Assembly (NCBI RefSeq): GCF_023897065.1
Contig: NZ_JAMHIV010000042.1
Span: 29,853-93,852 of the forward strand
DNA length: 64,000 nucleotides
Reading direction: 5' to 3'
DNA from: Crossiella sp. SN42
GTDB lineage: Bacteria; Actinomycetota; Actinomycetes; Mycobacteriales; Pseudonocardiaceae
The position numbers and the translations under genes were made by a program. Shown one piece after another: positions 16,914 to 25,485 of the stretch (its first letter is position 1; each line of letters starts with the position of its first letter). The notes under the pieces were generated by a model that saw only the letters and a program-made list of their open reading frames with translations, did no database searches and had not been told where the DNA came from.

Positions 16914-17522
16914 ATGAGTGCCCAGGACACCGTGCGCGACCTGCTCGAGCGGGGCGGCCGGACCTATGCCGAGCAGGCGGGGATCACGCTGGCGGACAAG
17001 CCGGCCCCGCTGTACCGGCTGCTGGTGCTGGCCACCCTGCTCTCCACCCGGATCCGCGCGGACATCGCGGTGGACGCCGCCCGCGAGCTGAAGGTCTTCG
17101 GCACCCCGGAGAAGATGCTGGCGGCGAGCTGGCAGAAGCGGGTGGACGCGCTGGGCCGCGCGCACTACGTCCGCTACGACGAGAGCACCGCGACCGCGCT
17201 CGGCGAGGGCGCCCAGTTGCTGCTGGATCGCTGGCACGGCGACCTGCGCGAGCTGCGCGCCGAGGCGGACGGGGACACCGGGAAGCTGACCGGGCTGCTC
17301 ACCGAGTTCCCGCGGATCGGGCCGGTGGGCGCGGACATCTTCTGCCGCGAGGCGCAGGCGGTGTGGCCGGAGCTGCGGCCCTACTTCGACCGGAAAGCGT
17401 TGCAGGGCGCGGAGAAAGCCGGGCTGCCGAAGGATCCGGCGAAGCTGGGCGAGCTGGTCAGTGGCCCGGACCAGGCGCGGCTCGCGGCCGCCCTGGTCCG
17501 GGCCGAGCTGGCTGACCTCTAG
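16914..17522 (+). CDS. Endonuclease III-like helix-hairpin-helix protein
   Basis: The 202-residue protein has the all-alpha HhH-GPD layout, with an early 'LLVLATLLSTRIRADIAV' helix and a hairpin 'FPRIGPVGADIFCREA'. The hairpin lacks the lysine that gives Nth its lyase activity, so it may be a monofunctional glycosylase or a divergent relative. No C-terminal iron-sulfur cysteine cluster is present. The final TAG is shared with the convergent MFS gene through CTAG at 17519-17522. Confidence 0.72.
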   Translation: MSAQDTVRDLLERGGRTYAEQAGITLADKPAPLYRLLVLATLLSTRIRADIAVDAARELKVFGTPEKMLAASWQKRVDALGRAHYVRYDESTATALGEGAQLLLDRWHGDLRELRAEADGDTGKLTGLLTEFPRIGPVGADIFCREAQAVWPELRPYFDRKALQGAEKAGLPKDPAKLGELVSGPDQARLAAALVRAELADL

Positions 17523-19054
17523 TGCTGGACGGTGGAGTCGGCCGAGACGCCCTTGAGCATGAACCAGGCGGACACCGCGGCGGCGCCGATCACCACCGCG
17601 GAGGCGACGCTGGCCCAGTGCATGCCGTCGACGAAGGCCTGCTGGGCCACCGTGACCAGCTGCTGGCCGAGCTCGCCCAGGCTCCTGGCGACGTCGGTGG
17701 CGCCGCCGAGGGAGTCCTTGGCCACGGCCACCGCCTCGGCGGGCAGGCCGGGCGGCGGGATCACGTTGGCCCGGTAGACCGCGGTCATGATCGAGCCGAT
17801 CAGCGCGATGCCCAGTGCGGTGCCGAGCTCGTAGGCGGTCTCCGCGACCGCGGCCGCGGCGCCTGCCTTCTCCTTGGGCACCGCGGAGAGCACCACGTTC
17901 GCCGAGATGGTGAACGAGGCGCCGCAGCCGAAGCCGACCAGCAGCAGGATCAGGCCGAAGTACAGGTACGGGGTGTCGCCCTGGATGAACACGATCGCGC
18001 CCAGGGCGAGCGCGGTCAGGCCGAGGCCGCTGGCGCACACCGCCCGCGCCGAGTGCCGGGCGGCGAAGGCGCCTGCCAGCAGGCCGGAGATGACCGCGCC
18101 GACGGTGACCGGCAGCTCCCGGATACCGGCGTCGAAGGGCTGGTAGCCCTGCACCAGCTGGAGGAACTGGGCGCCGAAGAACACCACGCCGGAGAGCGCG
18201 AGCACCGCGAGCAGGTCGGCGAAGACCGCGCCGCTGAACTTGCCGGTGCGGAACAGCCGGACGTCGACCAGCGGCACCGGCAGCTTCAGCTGGCGGCGGG
18301 CGAACCAGGCCAGCACCACCACGCCGACGCCGAGGCCGATCGCGGCGGGCAGGCCGAAGCCGACCGCGGCGATCTCCTTGATGCCGTAGACCAGCGCGAT
18401 CATGCCGACCAGCGAGGCGACCGCGCTGGGCAGGTCCCAGGCGCCCGGCTTGGGGTCCTTGGACTCCGGCAGCACCTTCCAGCCGACGATCAGCAGCACG
18501 ATCATCACCGGCACGTTGATCAGGAAGACCGAGCCCCAGTGGAAGTTCTGCAGCAGCACGCCGCCGACCACCGGGCCGACCGCGGCGCCAGCCGAGGTCA
18601 TCGCGCCCCAGATACCGATCGCCATGACCCGCTCTTTGGGGTCGGTGAACAGGTTCCGGATGATCGACAGGGTGGACGGCATGATCGTCGCACCGGCCAG
18701 GCCGAGCAGCGCGCGGGCGGCGATGAGCATGGCCGAGGTGGTGGCCAGCGCGGCCAGCACCGAGATCAGGCCGAACGCCACCGCGCCGATGAGCAGCAGC
18801 TTCTTCCGGCCGATCCGGTCGCCGAGGGTGCCCATGGTGACCAGCAGGCCGGCCAGCACGAAGGAGTAGATGTCACCGATCCACAGCAGCTCCTGGCTGG
18901 TGGGCTTGAGCTCCTCGGTGATCATGGGCAGCGCCAGGTGCAGCACGGTGCCGTCCACCGCGATCAGCAGCACCGCCAGCACCAGCGCGGATAACGCGAT
19001 CCAGCGGGCCCTCGAGGGCACCTCGGTGTTCTGGCTTGCGGCGGTCTCGCTCAC
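17519..19054 (-). CDS. MFS drug-efflux transporter, DHA2 (14-helix, EmrB/QacA type)
   Basis: The 511-residue protein carries MFS motif A 'GDRIGRKK' after the second helix and the DHA2 motif 'GAAVGPVVGG' in helix five. It should export a lipophilic drug or metabolite using the proton gradient. The GTG start at 19054 overlaps the stop of the upstream TetR gene (GTGA), so regulator and pump are made together. A longer open frame to 19189 lies inside the TetR gene. Control by the TetR protein through the palindrome at 19622-19639 is likely. Confidence 0.9.
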   Translation of the reverse strand: MSETAASQNTEVPSRARWIALSALVLAVLLIAVDGTVLHLALPMITEELKPTSQELLWIGDIYSFVLAGLLVTMGTLGDRIGRKKLLLIGAVAFGLISVLAALATTSAMLIAARALLGLAGATIMPSTLSIIRNLFTDPKERVMAIGIWGAMTSAGAAVGPVVGGVLLQNFHWGSVFLINVPVMIVLLIVGWKVLPESKDPKPGAWDLPSAVASLVGMIALVYGIKEIAAVGFGLPAAIGLGVGVVVLAWFARRQLKLPVPLVDVRLFRTGKFSGAVFADLLAVLALSGVVFFGAQFLQLVQGYQPFDAGIRELPVTVGAVISGLLAGAFAARHSARAVCASGLGLTALALGAIVFIQGDTPYLYFGLILLLVGFGCGASFTISANVVLSAVPKEKAGAAAAVAETAYELGTALGIALIGSIMTAVYRANVIPPPGLPAEAVAVAKDSLGGATDVARSLGELGQQLVTVAQQAFVDGMHWASVASAVVIGAAAVSAWFMLKGVSADSTVQH

Positions 19055-19602
19055 TGCACCCCTCCCCTGAGCATGCCGCCGATGAGCAGCTCGGACACCG
19101 CGCGCGGCGCGTCCCTGGGCGCCAGCTTGCCGTCCAGCACCGCGAACCCGGCGCCGGTGAGCAGCGCGACCAGCGCCTCGACCAGCCACTCCGCGGTCAG
19201 GTCCACCCGGAACTGGCCGGACTCCTGGCCGCGCCGGATCAGCGCGGTGAGCCTGCGGTCGAGCAGGTCGTACCCGGCGTCCAGCTCGGGGCGGGTGATC
19301 AGCAGGTGCTCGCCGGTGAGGAAGGCGTACAGGTCGGCGATGGGCATCAGCTCGCGCACCACCCGGCGCACCGCCTCGGCCGCGTCACCGTCCTCCGGCT
19401 TGGCCGCCTCCAGCGCGGCCTCGCCCTCGGTCAGCGCCAGCTTGGCCAGTTCGACCACCAGCGCGTCCCGGCTGGGCACCAGCCGGTGCAGTGTCGCCCT
19501 GCTGATTCCCGCCGCTTGCGCGACCTCGGCCATCGCCGCGTTGGGCCGCCGCACCAGCAGCGCGGCAGCCGCGCGCAGGACCCGTTCTCGGTCTGCCACC
19601 AT
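19051..19602 (-). CDS. TetR-family transcriptional repressor
   Basis: A 183-residue TetR protein. The N-terminal HTH includes 'MAEVAQAAGISRATLHRLV', followed by an all-alpha ligand domain. It is the first gene of the operon with the efflux pump. A perfect 8-2-8 inverted repeat lies 20-37 bp upstream of its ATG, placed to repress both genes. The ligand is likely a substrate of the pump (inference from the TetR/pump pairing). Confidence 0.9.
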   Translation of the reverse strand: MVADRERVLRAAAALLVRRPNAAMAEVAQAAGISRATLHRLVPSRDALVVELAKLALTEGEAALEAAKPEDGDAAEAVRRVVRELMPIADLYAFLTGEHLLITRPELDAGYDLLDRRLTALIRRGQESGQFRVDLTAEWLVEALVALLTGAGFAVLDGKLAPRDAPRAVSELLIGGMLRGGVQ

Positions 19603-19621
19603 GAGACGACGCTACCACCGG

Positions 19622-19639
19622 TGAGACAGCACTGTCTCA
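19622..19639. promoter_or_regulatory. Perfect TetR operator palindrome
   Basis: TGAGACAG-CA-CTGTCTCA is an exact inverted repeat with 8-bp arms and a 2-bp centre. It lies just upstream of the TetR/MFS operon start. Size and symmetry fit a TetR dimer. A loose extra half-site (CGAGAC) follows about 5 bp further on. Confidence 0.85.
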
Positions 19640-19661
19640 TTCCGAGACTAACCCGAAACTG

Positions 19662-20930
19662 TTAGCGACTGACCGGCTTCAGCGCGTCCGCCCCGCCGAA
19701 GAACGGCCGCAGCGCCTCGGGCAGGCGCACCGAACCGTCCTCCTGCTGGTGGTTCTCCAGGATGGACGCGATCCACCTGGTGGTGGCCAGCGTGCCGTTG
19801 AGCGTGGCCGCGACCTGCGGCTTGCCGTCGGCGTCCCGGTAGCGGGCGCCGAGGCGGCGGGCCTGGAAGGTGGTGCAGTTGGAGGTCGAGGTGACCTCGC
19901 GGTAGGTCTGCTGGGTGGGCAGCCAGGCCTCGCAGTCGAACTTGCGGGCCGCGCTGGCGCCCAGGTCGCCCGCGGCGGTGTCGATCACCCGGTACGGCAG
20001 CTCGACCTTGGCCAGCATCTCCTCTTCCCAGGCCAGCAGGCGCTGGTGCTCGGCCTCGGCGTCCTGCGGCTGGCAGTAGGAGAACATCTCGATCTTGTCG
20101 AACTGGTGCACCCGGATGATGCCGCGGGTGTCCTTGCCGTAGGAGCCCGCCTCGCGGCGGAAGCAGGTCGACCAGCCCGCGTACCGCTTGGGCCCGTGGG
20201 TGAGGTCGATGATCTCGTCCGCGTGGTACCCGGCCATCGGCACCTCGGAGGTGCCCACCAGGTACAGGTCGTCATCGCGCAGCCGGTAGACCTCGCTGGC
20301 GTGCGCGCCCAGGAAACCGGTGCCCTCCATGATCTCCGGGCGCACCAGCACCGGCGGGATCATCAGGCTGAAACCGGCCGCGACGGCCTGCTGCGCGCCC
20401 AGGTTGAGCATCGCCAGCTGGAGCTGCGCGCCCACCCCGGTGAGGAAGTAGAACCGCGAGCCGGAGACCTTGGCCCCGCGCTCCATGTCGACCGCGCCGA
20501 GGCCCTCGGCCAGCTCCAGGTGGTCCTTGGGCGTGAAGTCGAACTCGCGCGGCTGGCCCACGTGCTTGAGCACGACGTAGTCGTCCTCGCCGCCGTGCGG
20601 GATGCCGTCGGCGATGATGTTGGAGATCCGGCGCTGGGCGGCGAGGAACTCGGCCTCCGCCTCGTTCTGCTCGGCCTCGGCCGCCTTCACCTCGGCGGCC
20701 AGCTCCTTGCCCTTGGCCAGCAGCGCCGCGCGCTCCTCGCCCTGGGCCCGGCCGACCTGCTTGCCGAAGGCCTTCTGCTCACCGCGCAGGGTGTCGGCCC
20801 TGGAGACCACGGACCGCCGCCGCTCGTCCGCACTCAGCAGCGCGTCCACCAGCGCCGGGTCTTCTCCCCTGGCACGCTGCGAGGCGCGCACCAGGTCCGG
20901 GTTCTCGCGGAGGGTCTTGAGGTCGATCAC
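19662..20930 (-). CDS. serS: Seryl-tRNA synthetase
   Basis: The N-terminal long coiled-coil arm (about residues 30-100) is followed by a class II core. Motif 2 is seen as '[18 protein letters not shown]' and motif 3 as '[17 protein letters not shown]'. At 422 residues it is full length. It charges tRNA-Ser (and tRNA-Sec where present) with serine. The start is a GTG at 20930. No T-box or other leader structure was seen in the short upstream gap. Confidence 0.97.
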   Translation of the reverse strand: MIDLKTLRENPDLVRASQRARGEDPALVDALLSADERRRSVVSRADTLRGEQKAFGKQVGRAQGEERAALLAKGKELAAEVKAAEAEQNEAEAEFLAAQRRISNIIADGIPHGGEDDYVVLKHVGQPREFDFTPKDHLELAEGLGAVDMERGAKVSGSRFYFLTGVGAQLQLAMLNLGAQQAVAAGFSLMIPPVLVRPEIMEGTGFLGAHASEVYRLRDDDLYLVGTSEVPMAGYHADEIIDLTHGPKRYAGWSTCFRREAGSYGKDTRGIIRVHQFDKIEMFSYCQPQDAEAEHQRLLAWEEEMLAKVELPYRVIDTAAGDLGASAARKFDCEAWLPTQQTYREVTSTSNCTTFQARRLGARYRDADGKPQVAATLNGTLATTRWIASILENHQQEDGSVRLPEALRPFFGGADALKPVSR

Positions 20931-21012
20931 AGTCGGTCAGCCTAGCGGCTGACCAGGGTGATCAACGCGGCGGGCGGGTCCAGCCGGACCCCGCCCGCCG
21001 CGCCGGTGGAGA

Positions 21013-21480
21013 TCAGCTGATGGCGACCGCGACCACCAGGCCGAGGCCCAGGTGCGCCGAGGCGACGACCAGGCTGGCCGGGGTGAACTGGTCCGCGCGC
21101 AGGATGGCGCCGATGTCGATCCGGGTGGCCCACTCCAGCAGCCGCACCGCGAGCACCTGCACGACGATGCCGACCAGGCCGAAGATCAGCGCCAGCAGCA
21201 GGCCCTCGGTGAGCTTGCCAGCCGCGTTGTAGATGGCCACCACCACGATGAAGGCCATGCTGAGCAGTCCGGAGGCGGTGATCACCACCGCGTTCGGCGA
21301 GCCGGCCCGCACCATCTGGTTGAGCTTGCCGGGGGTGGTCAGGTCGATGGCGTAGAAGCCGACCAGCATGAGCAGCAGGCCAACCACCGCGTACAGCGCG
21401 ATGGCCCCGATGCCGCGGACGACGTTGGCGCCGAAGCCGGGCTCCAGCGCGAGGCTGGACACGGTCATCAGGTTGGACAC
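21013..21480 (-). CDS. DUF350 membrane protein (YjfL-like)
   Basis: The product has 155 residues and four helices arranged as two similar halves, the DUF350 pattern. The second half contains 'FGLVGIVVQVLAVRLLEWATR'-like sequence. The GTG start at 21480 has a clear GGAGGAA site. It is the last gene of a three-gene set with a glutathionylspermidine-synthase-like enzyme and an RGGFG-tail protein, the same partners as yjfL in E. coli. Its biochemical role is unknown. Confidence 0.85.
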   Translation of the reverse strand: MSNLMTVSSLALEPGFGANVVRGIGAIALYAVVGLLLMLVGFYAIDLTTPGKLNQMVRAGSPNAVVITASGLLSMAFIVVVAIYNAAGKLTEGLLLALIFGLVGIVVQVLAVRLLEWATRIDIGAILRADQFTPASLVVASAHLGLGLVVAVAIS

Positions 21481-21532
21481 TTGGGGTTCCTCCTAGTTAC
21501 CCGACCGTCTGCGTTGGACGGTCCAGTGTGGA

Positions 21533-22702
21533 CTACGACGACTGCGGAATCCGGTGCGGCACGAACGCCGCGCCGTCGTCGGTCACCAGACCGACCGTCT
21601 CCCTGATGCCCAGCCCCGCGGCGTGGTCGCCGACCACCCAGGCGCCGAGCACCGGCCGCATCCCGTCGAACTCCGGCAGCGGCGAGAACAACTGGTAGAC
21701 GAACCCCTCGGCGCCGTACACGCCGCCGGTGCGCTGCTCCATGCCGGGCGCCACGATGTCGATGTTGGCGCCTTCCCGGCCGAGCAGCGGCTTCTTCACA
21801 TACTCGGTGAGGAAGCCGGGTTCGTTGAGGTAGGCGGGCAGCAGGTTCGGGTGCCCCGGGTACATCTCCCACAGCACCGCGAGCAGCGCCTTGTTGGACA
21901 GCAGCATCTTCCACAGCGGCTCGATCCACAGCGTGCCCGGCAGCGTCTCCACCGCGTGCCTGCCGAACGGGTCGTCGACCAGCCACTCCCACGGGTAGAG
22001 CTTGGCCACCGTGCCCATCGGGTCCTCGCGGAGGTCGACGAACCGGTGCAGCACCGGGTCCCAGCCGATCTCCTCGATGGCCAGGCCCACCGTGTCCAGC
22101 CCGGCCTCGGCCGCGGTCTCCTGCAGGTAGGCCGCGGTGATGTGGTCCTCGCCGCTGGCGTCCGCGCCGGAGAAGGTGAAGTGCACCAGCGGCGAGGGCA
22201 GCTTGTCGGCCAGCTCGCCCCAGCGCTCCACCAGCTTCTCGTGGATGGAGTTCCACTGGTCGTGGCCCTCGTGCGTCTCCTGCAGCCAGTTCCACTGCAC
22301 CACCGCGGCCTCCAGCAGGGAGGTCGGGGTGTCCGCGTTGTACTCCAGCAGCTTGGCCGGTCCGGAGCCGTCGTAGCGCAGGTCGAAGCGGCCGTAGAGG
22401 TGCGGGTCGTGCCGCCGCCAGGACTCGGCGATGGCAGGCCACACCCACTCCGGGATGCCGAAGTCCTTGAACCGCTCGGTGGTCACCACGTTGTCCACCG
22501 CGTCCAGGCACATCGAGTGCAGCAGCTCGACGTCGGCCTCCATGGCCAGCACCTCGTCGAGCTCGAAGACGTAGTGCACCGACTCGTCCCAGTACGGGCG
22601 GCGGCTGCCGTCGGCGTAGGTGGCCGGGGAGCCATAGACCAGGCCCTGCCCGGCGATCCGCGACTCCCAGTCGGGACGCGGCGCTGAGGTCTCGCGACGC
22701 AC
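21533..22702 (-). CDS. Glutathionylspermidine synthase-family ATP-grasp ligase (YgiC/YjfC-like)
   Basis: The 389-residue protein has the family signatures 'KLLEYNADTPTSLLEA' and 'KPLLGREGANI', which belong to the ATP-grasp amide-ligase fold. It lacks the N-terminal amidase of bifunctional Gsp, as do YgiC and YjfC. Actinomycetes generally use mycothiol rather than glutathione, so a different peptide or amine substrate is more likely than glutathionylspermidine. The GTG at 22702 starts 2 bp after the upstream stop, so the genes are co-transcribed. Confidence 0.88.
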   Translation of the reverse strand: MRRETSAPRPDWESRIAGQGLVYGSPATYADGSRRPYWDESVHYVFELDEVLAMEADVELLHSMCLDAVDNVVTTERFKDFGIPEWVWPAIAESWRRHDPHLYGRFDLRYDGSGPAKLLEYNADTPTSLLEAAVVQWNWLQETHEGHDQWNSIHEKLVERWGELADKLPSPLVHFTFSGADASGEDHITAAYLQETAAEAGLDTVGLAIEEIGWDPVLHRFVDLREDPMGTVAKLYPWEWLVDDPFGRHAVETLPGTLWIEPLWKMLLSNKALLAVLWEMYPGHPNLLPAYLNEPGFLTEYVKKPLLGREGANIDIVAPGMEQRTGGVYGAEGFVYQLFSPLPEFDGMRPVLGAWVVGDHAAGLGIRETVGLVTDDGAAFVPHRIPQSS

Positions 22703-22704
22703 GG

Positions 22705-23280
22705 TCAGCTGCCTCCGCTGGAGCCGCCGCCACCGCGGATGCCGAAGCCGCCGCGCTGGATGGACTTGCCGCTGGCGGTGGTGATGTTGGCGTCCTTGGG
22801 CCGCACCGAGCTGCCGCCGGTGATCTTCTGCCCGTAGCTGCCGGTGCCACCGTAGTTGTAGCTGTACTGGCGGCCGCCGCTGTAGATGAACACCCCGCCG
22901 CTGTGGCCGGAGGCGCCGTGCGAGCGCGCGTAGTCGTCGTCGCAGTAGTCGTCGTCGACCACCACCCCGTTCTGGTCGACGCAGCGCGCGGTGACGTCAT
23001 CGGGCTGCTGCGCGGCGTACCAGATGGCCACCAGCGCGACCACGCCCACAGTCACCCCGCCGCCGATGAGCAGCCGTTTGCGCAGCTTGGCCTTGCGCTC
23101 GGCCTCGGCGATCTCCGCCTGACGGCGTGCCAGCTCCGCCTGCTCGGCCTCCTGGCGAGCACGTTGCTCGGCCAGGGTCGGCGGACGGGCCCTCGTCGTA
23201 CTCGGGTCCTGGTGGCTAACCTGTCCTCGCCTGGGAGGCACAGGAGGCTGCTGGTTACCCGGATTCACGTTCTCAGTCAT
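22705..23280 (-). CDS. Membrane-anchored protein with coiled-coil N-terminus and RGGFG C-terminal motif
   Basis: A charged helix rich in Q, A, E and R (residues 37-68) leads into one membrane helix (about 70-88). An external part follows with a cysteine pair in an acidic stretch ('RCVDQNGVVVDDDYCDDD'), a Y/S/G-rich low-complexity region and the tail 'IQRGGFGIRGGG'. The RGGFG tail and the position next to a YgiC-like ligase match YgiB/YjfM (DUF1190) of E. coli, though overall similarity is too weak for a firm family call. It is the first gene of the operon. Confidence 0.7.
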   Translation of the reverse strand: MTENVNPGNQQPPVPPRRGQVSHQDPSTTRARPPTLAEQRARQEAEQAELARRQAEIAEAERKAKLRKRLLIGGGVTVGVVALVAIWYAAQQPDDVTARCVDQNGVVVDDDYCDDDYARSHGASGHSGGVFIYSGGRQYSYNYGGTGSYGQKITGGSSVRPKDANITTASGKSIQRGGFGIRGGGGSSGGS

Positions 23281-23387
23281 CGACCACTCCCGGCGGCACC
23301 GTACCTACGTCGTCCCTGTGACGGAGCAAGAAGGCTGAATAGCAATACACGTCACCCGGATGGCCGTATGAATGGGGACCTCACGGC

Positions 23388-24509
23388 ATGATGGAGAGGA
23401 TGCCAGAGCCCCGGACGTCGACCGCTGATCGGATTCGCCTCATGAACAACACGGCAAGCACCCGCCGCGTCATGGCAGGGGCGTTCGCCGGTGCGCTGAT
23501 GGTCCTGGTGCTGAGCACCGTCCTAGGGTGGCACGTCGGTCCCGAGGTCGCAGGGGAGACCGACGGGCCGGCCAGCGCGGTCCGGGACGCGCCGCCCGGC
23601 ACCTGCCTGACCTGGACCCGCCAGGACGCGGGCGACGCGCGCCGGGTGGAATGCGACAAACCACACCTGTTCGAGATCACCGGCTCGGTCGACCTCTCCG
23701 CGGACTTCCCGCCGGGCTCGCCGTTCCCGGACGCGATCCGCTGGGAGGGCATCGCCGCCGACCGCTGCACCGAGATGTCCGTGCAGTACCTGGACGGCCG
23801 GTTCGACCCCAACGGCAAGCTCGGGGTGAACCTGCTGCGCTCCGGGGAGAAGAGCTGGAACTCCGGGGAGCGCAAGGTCTGGTGCGGCATGCAGGACGCG
23901 GGCCCGTCCGGGCTGCTGTACCCGACGGCGGGCAGCGCGAAGACCGCCGACCCGTCCAACGTGCACCCGCAGGGCATGTGCCTTGGCATCAGCGGCAAGC
24001 AGGTCTACGACCCGGTGCAGTGCGACCGGCCGCACGCCTACGAGGTGGTCGGCGTGGTCAACCTGGGCGCCCGGTTCCCGCAGGAGTTCCCGGCCGAGGC
24101 CAAGCAGGACGAGCTGCTGGCCGCGGAGTGCCCGAAGACCGCGGCCGAGTTCGCCGGCGGCCAGGACGTGGTCAGCCGCAAGGGCCTGATCGTCTTCTGG
24201 GACACCCTCAAGCAGGAGAGCTGGCTGGCCGGCGCGCGCCGGGTGGAGTGCAAGGTCGGCGCGCGGCTGCCGGACAAGAGCGGGCTGGCCCCGGTGCACG
24301 GCAGCGTCAAGGGTGATGTGCTGGTCGGCAAGGAGCAGGCGCCGGTGCTGCTGTCCAAGCTGCCGCCAGGCGCCCCGGCCCCCGCGGGCAGCCCTGGCAC
24401 CGAGGTGAAGGCGGAGGAGACCGTGGTGCCCACCAACGCCAACTCCGAGCACCCCGGCGGCACGCCCGGCGGCGAAGCGCCGGCCACCCCGACCTCCACC
24501 GGCGGCTAG
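23388..24509 (+). CDS. Septum-formation-domain membrane protein
   Basis: One membrane helix (about residues 28-48) anchors an exported region with two repeats of the same unit. Each has a cysteine pair and a 'C-D-K/R-P-H-x-(F/Y)-E' core ('VECDKPHLFEITG' and 'VQCDRPHAYEVVG'), the signature of the actinobacterial septum-formation domain. The last 70 residues are a P/G/T-rich tail. Two ATGs in tandem begin the gene, and an internal ATG at 23442 would also keep the helix. It probably acts in cell division or envelope stress; the family role is poorly tested. Confidence 0.78.
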   Translation: MMERMPEPRTSTADRIRLMNNTASTRRVMAGAFAGALMVLVLSTVLGWHVGPEVAGETDGPASAVRDAPPGTCLTWTRQDAGDARRVECDKPHLFEITGSVDLSADFPPGSPFPDAIRWEGIAADRCTEMSVQYLDGRFDPNGKLGVNLLRSGEKSWNSGERKVWCGMQDAGPSGLLYPTAGSAKTADPSNVHPQGMCLGISGKQVYDPVQCDRPHAYEVVGVVNLGARFPQEFPAEAKQDELLAAECPKTAAEFAGGQDVVSRKGLIVFWDTLKQESWLAGARRVECKVGARLPDKSGLAPVHGSVKGDVLVGKEQAPVLLSKLPPGAPAPAGSPGTEVKAEETVVPTNANSEHPGGTPGGEAPATPTSTGG

Positions 24510-24511
24510 CC

Positions 24512-24862
24512 GTGCCGGTGGACATGACGCCCGGCCGGTTCGACGAGCTGGTCGGCGAGGCGCTGGACGAGGTGCCGCCCGAGCTGGCCAGGGCGATGGA
24601 CAACGTGGCCGTCTTCGTCGAGCCCCGGCACCCGGAGGAGTCCGGGCTGCTGGGGCTGTACGAGGGCATCGCGCTGACCGAGCGCAACACCGACTACGGC
24701 GGCGTGCTGCCGGACCGGATCACCATCTACCGGGACGCCATCCTGGACATCTGCGAGACCGAGGACGACGTGGTCGAGGAGGTGGCGATCACCGTGGTGC
24801 ACGAGATCGCGCACCACTTCGGCATCGACGACGCCAAGCTGCACGAGCTGGGCTGGGGCTAG
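24512..24862 (+). CDS. Minimal zincin metallopeptidase (PF06262-type)
   Basis: The 116-residue protein contains 'TVVHEIAHHFGID', an HExxHxxGxxD zinc site that is all one expects of this small conserved family. It begins two bases after the septum-formation gene, so the two are co-transcribed. The start is either the GTG at 24512 or the ATG at 24524. Its substrate is unknown. Its TAG is shared with the convergent phosphatase gene. Confidence 0.85.
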   Translation: MPVDMTPGRFDELVGEALDEVPPELARAMDNVAVFVEPRHPEESGLLGLYEGIALTERNTDYGGVLPDRITIYRDAILDICETEDDVVEEVAITVVHEIAHHFGIDDAKLHELGWG

Positions 24863-25485
24863 AACCGCTCGATCCCCAGCCACTCCACAAACCGCCACCC
24901 ACCCGAGCTGTCCGGGTCGGCCTCCAGCACCACCCGGCCGGTGTTGGGCAGGTACGGGTGCCCGGCGAGCACGTCGGTGCTGCCGTCGAGCAGGTGCACC
25001 GCCATCAGCCGGATCGCCGCGCCGTGGCTGACCAGCACCACCACCCCGTCGCTGTGCTCGGCGGCGATCTGGCGCACGGCCGCGCCGAACCGCTCGACCA
25101 CCTGGAACCCGGTCTCGCCGCCGGGCGCGGAGCCGGCCAGGTCGCCGTCCAGCCAGCGGTCCACCACCCGGCTGAACTCCCTGATCGCCGCGTCGTCGTT
25201 GCGGCCCTCCAGCTCGGGGCCGACCTGGGTCTCGTGCACGCCCTCGATCACCCGCACCGGCACCCCGTGCCGGAGCGCGACCGGGGCCGCGGTCATCTGG
25301 GCGCGCACCGCGACGCTGGCGTAGACCGCGGTGACCGGCTCGGTGGCCAGTTCCTCGGCCAGCTTGTCGGCCTGGCGGCGGCCCTCGGCGGTCAGCGGCG
25401 GGCCGGGCGGCTTGGAGTCCAGCGCGTGCCGGACGTTGGCCGGGGTCTGGCCGTGCCGGACCAGCATCAGTCGTAACGAGCTCAT
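24859..25485 (-). CDS. Histidine phosphatase-family protein (phosphoglycerate-mutase-like)
   Basis: The catalytic 'LVRHGQTPAN' is at residues 7-16 and the second histidine is in 'VLVSHGAAIRLM'. The length is 208 residues. The ATG at 25485 overlaps the pheA stop (ATGA), so it is translationally coupled to prephenate dehydratase. The same arrangement is common in actinomycetes, but the phosphatase substrate is not known. Confidence 0.88.
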   Translation of the reverse strand: MSSLRLMLVRHGQTPANVRHALDSKPPGPPLTAEGRRQADKLAEELATEPVTAVYASVAVRAQMTAAPVALRHGVPVRVIEGVHETQVGPELEGRNDDAAIREFSRVVDRWLDGDLAGSAPGGETGFQVVERFGAAVRQIAAEHSDGVVVLVSHGAAIRLMAVHLLDGSTDVLAGHPYLPNTGRVVLEADPDSSGGWRFVEWLGIERF

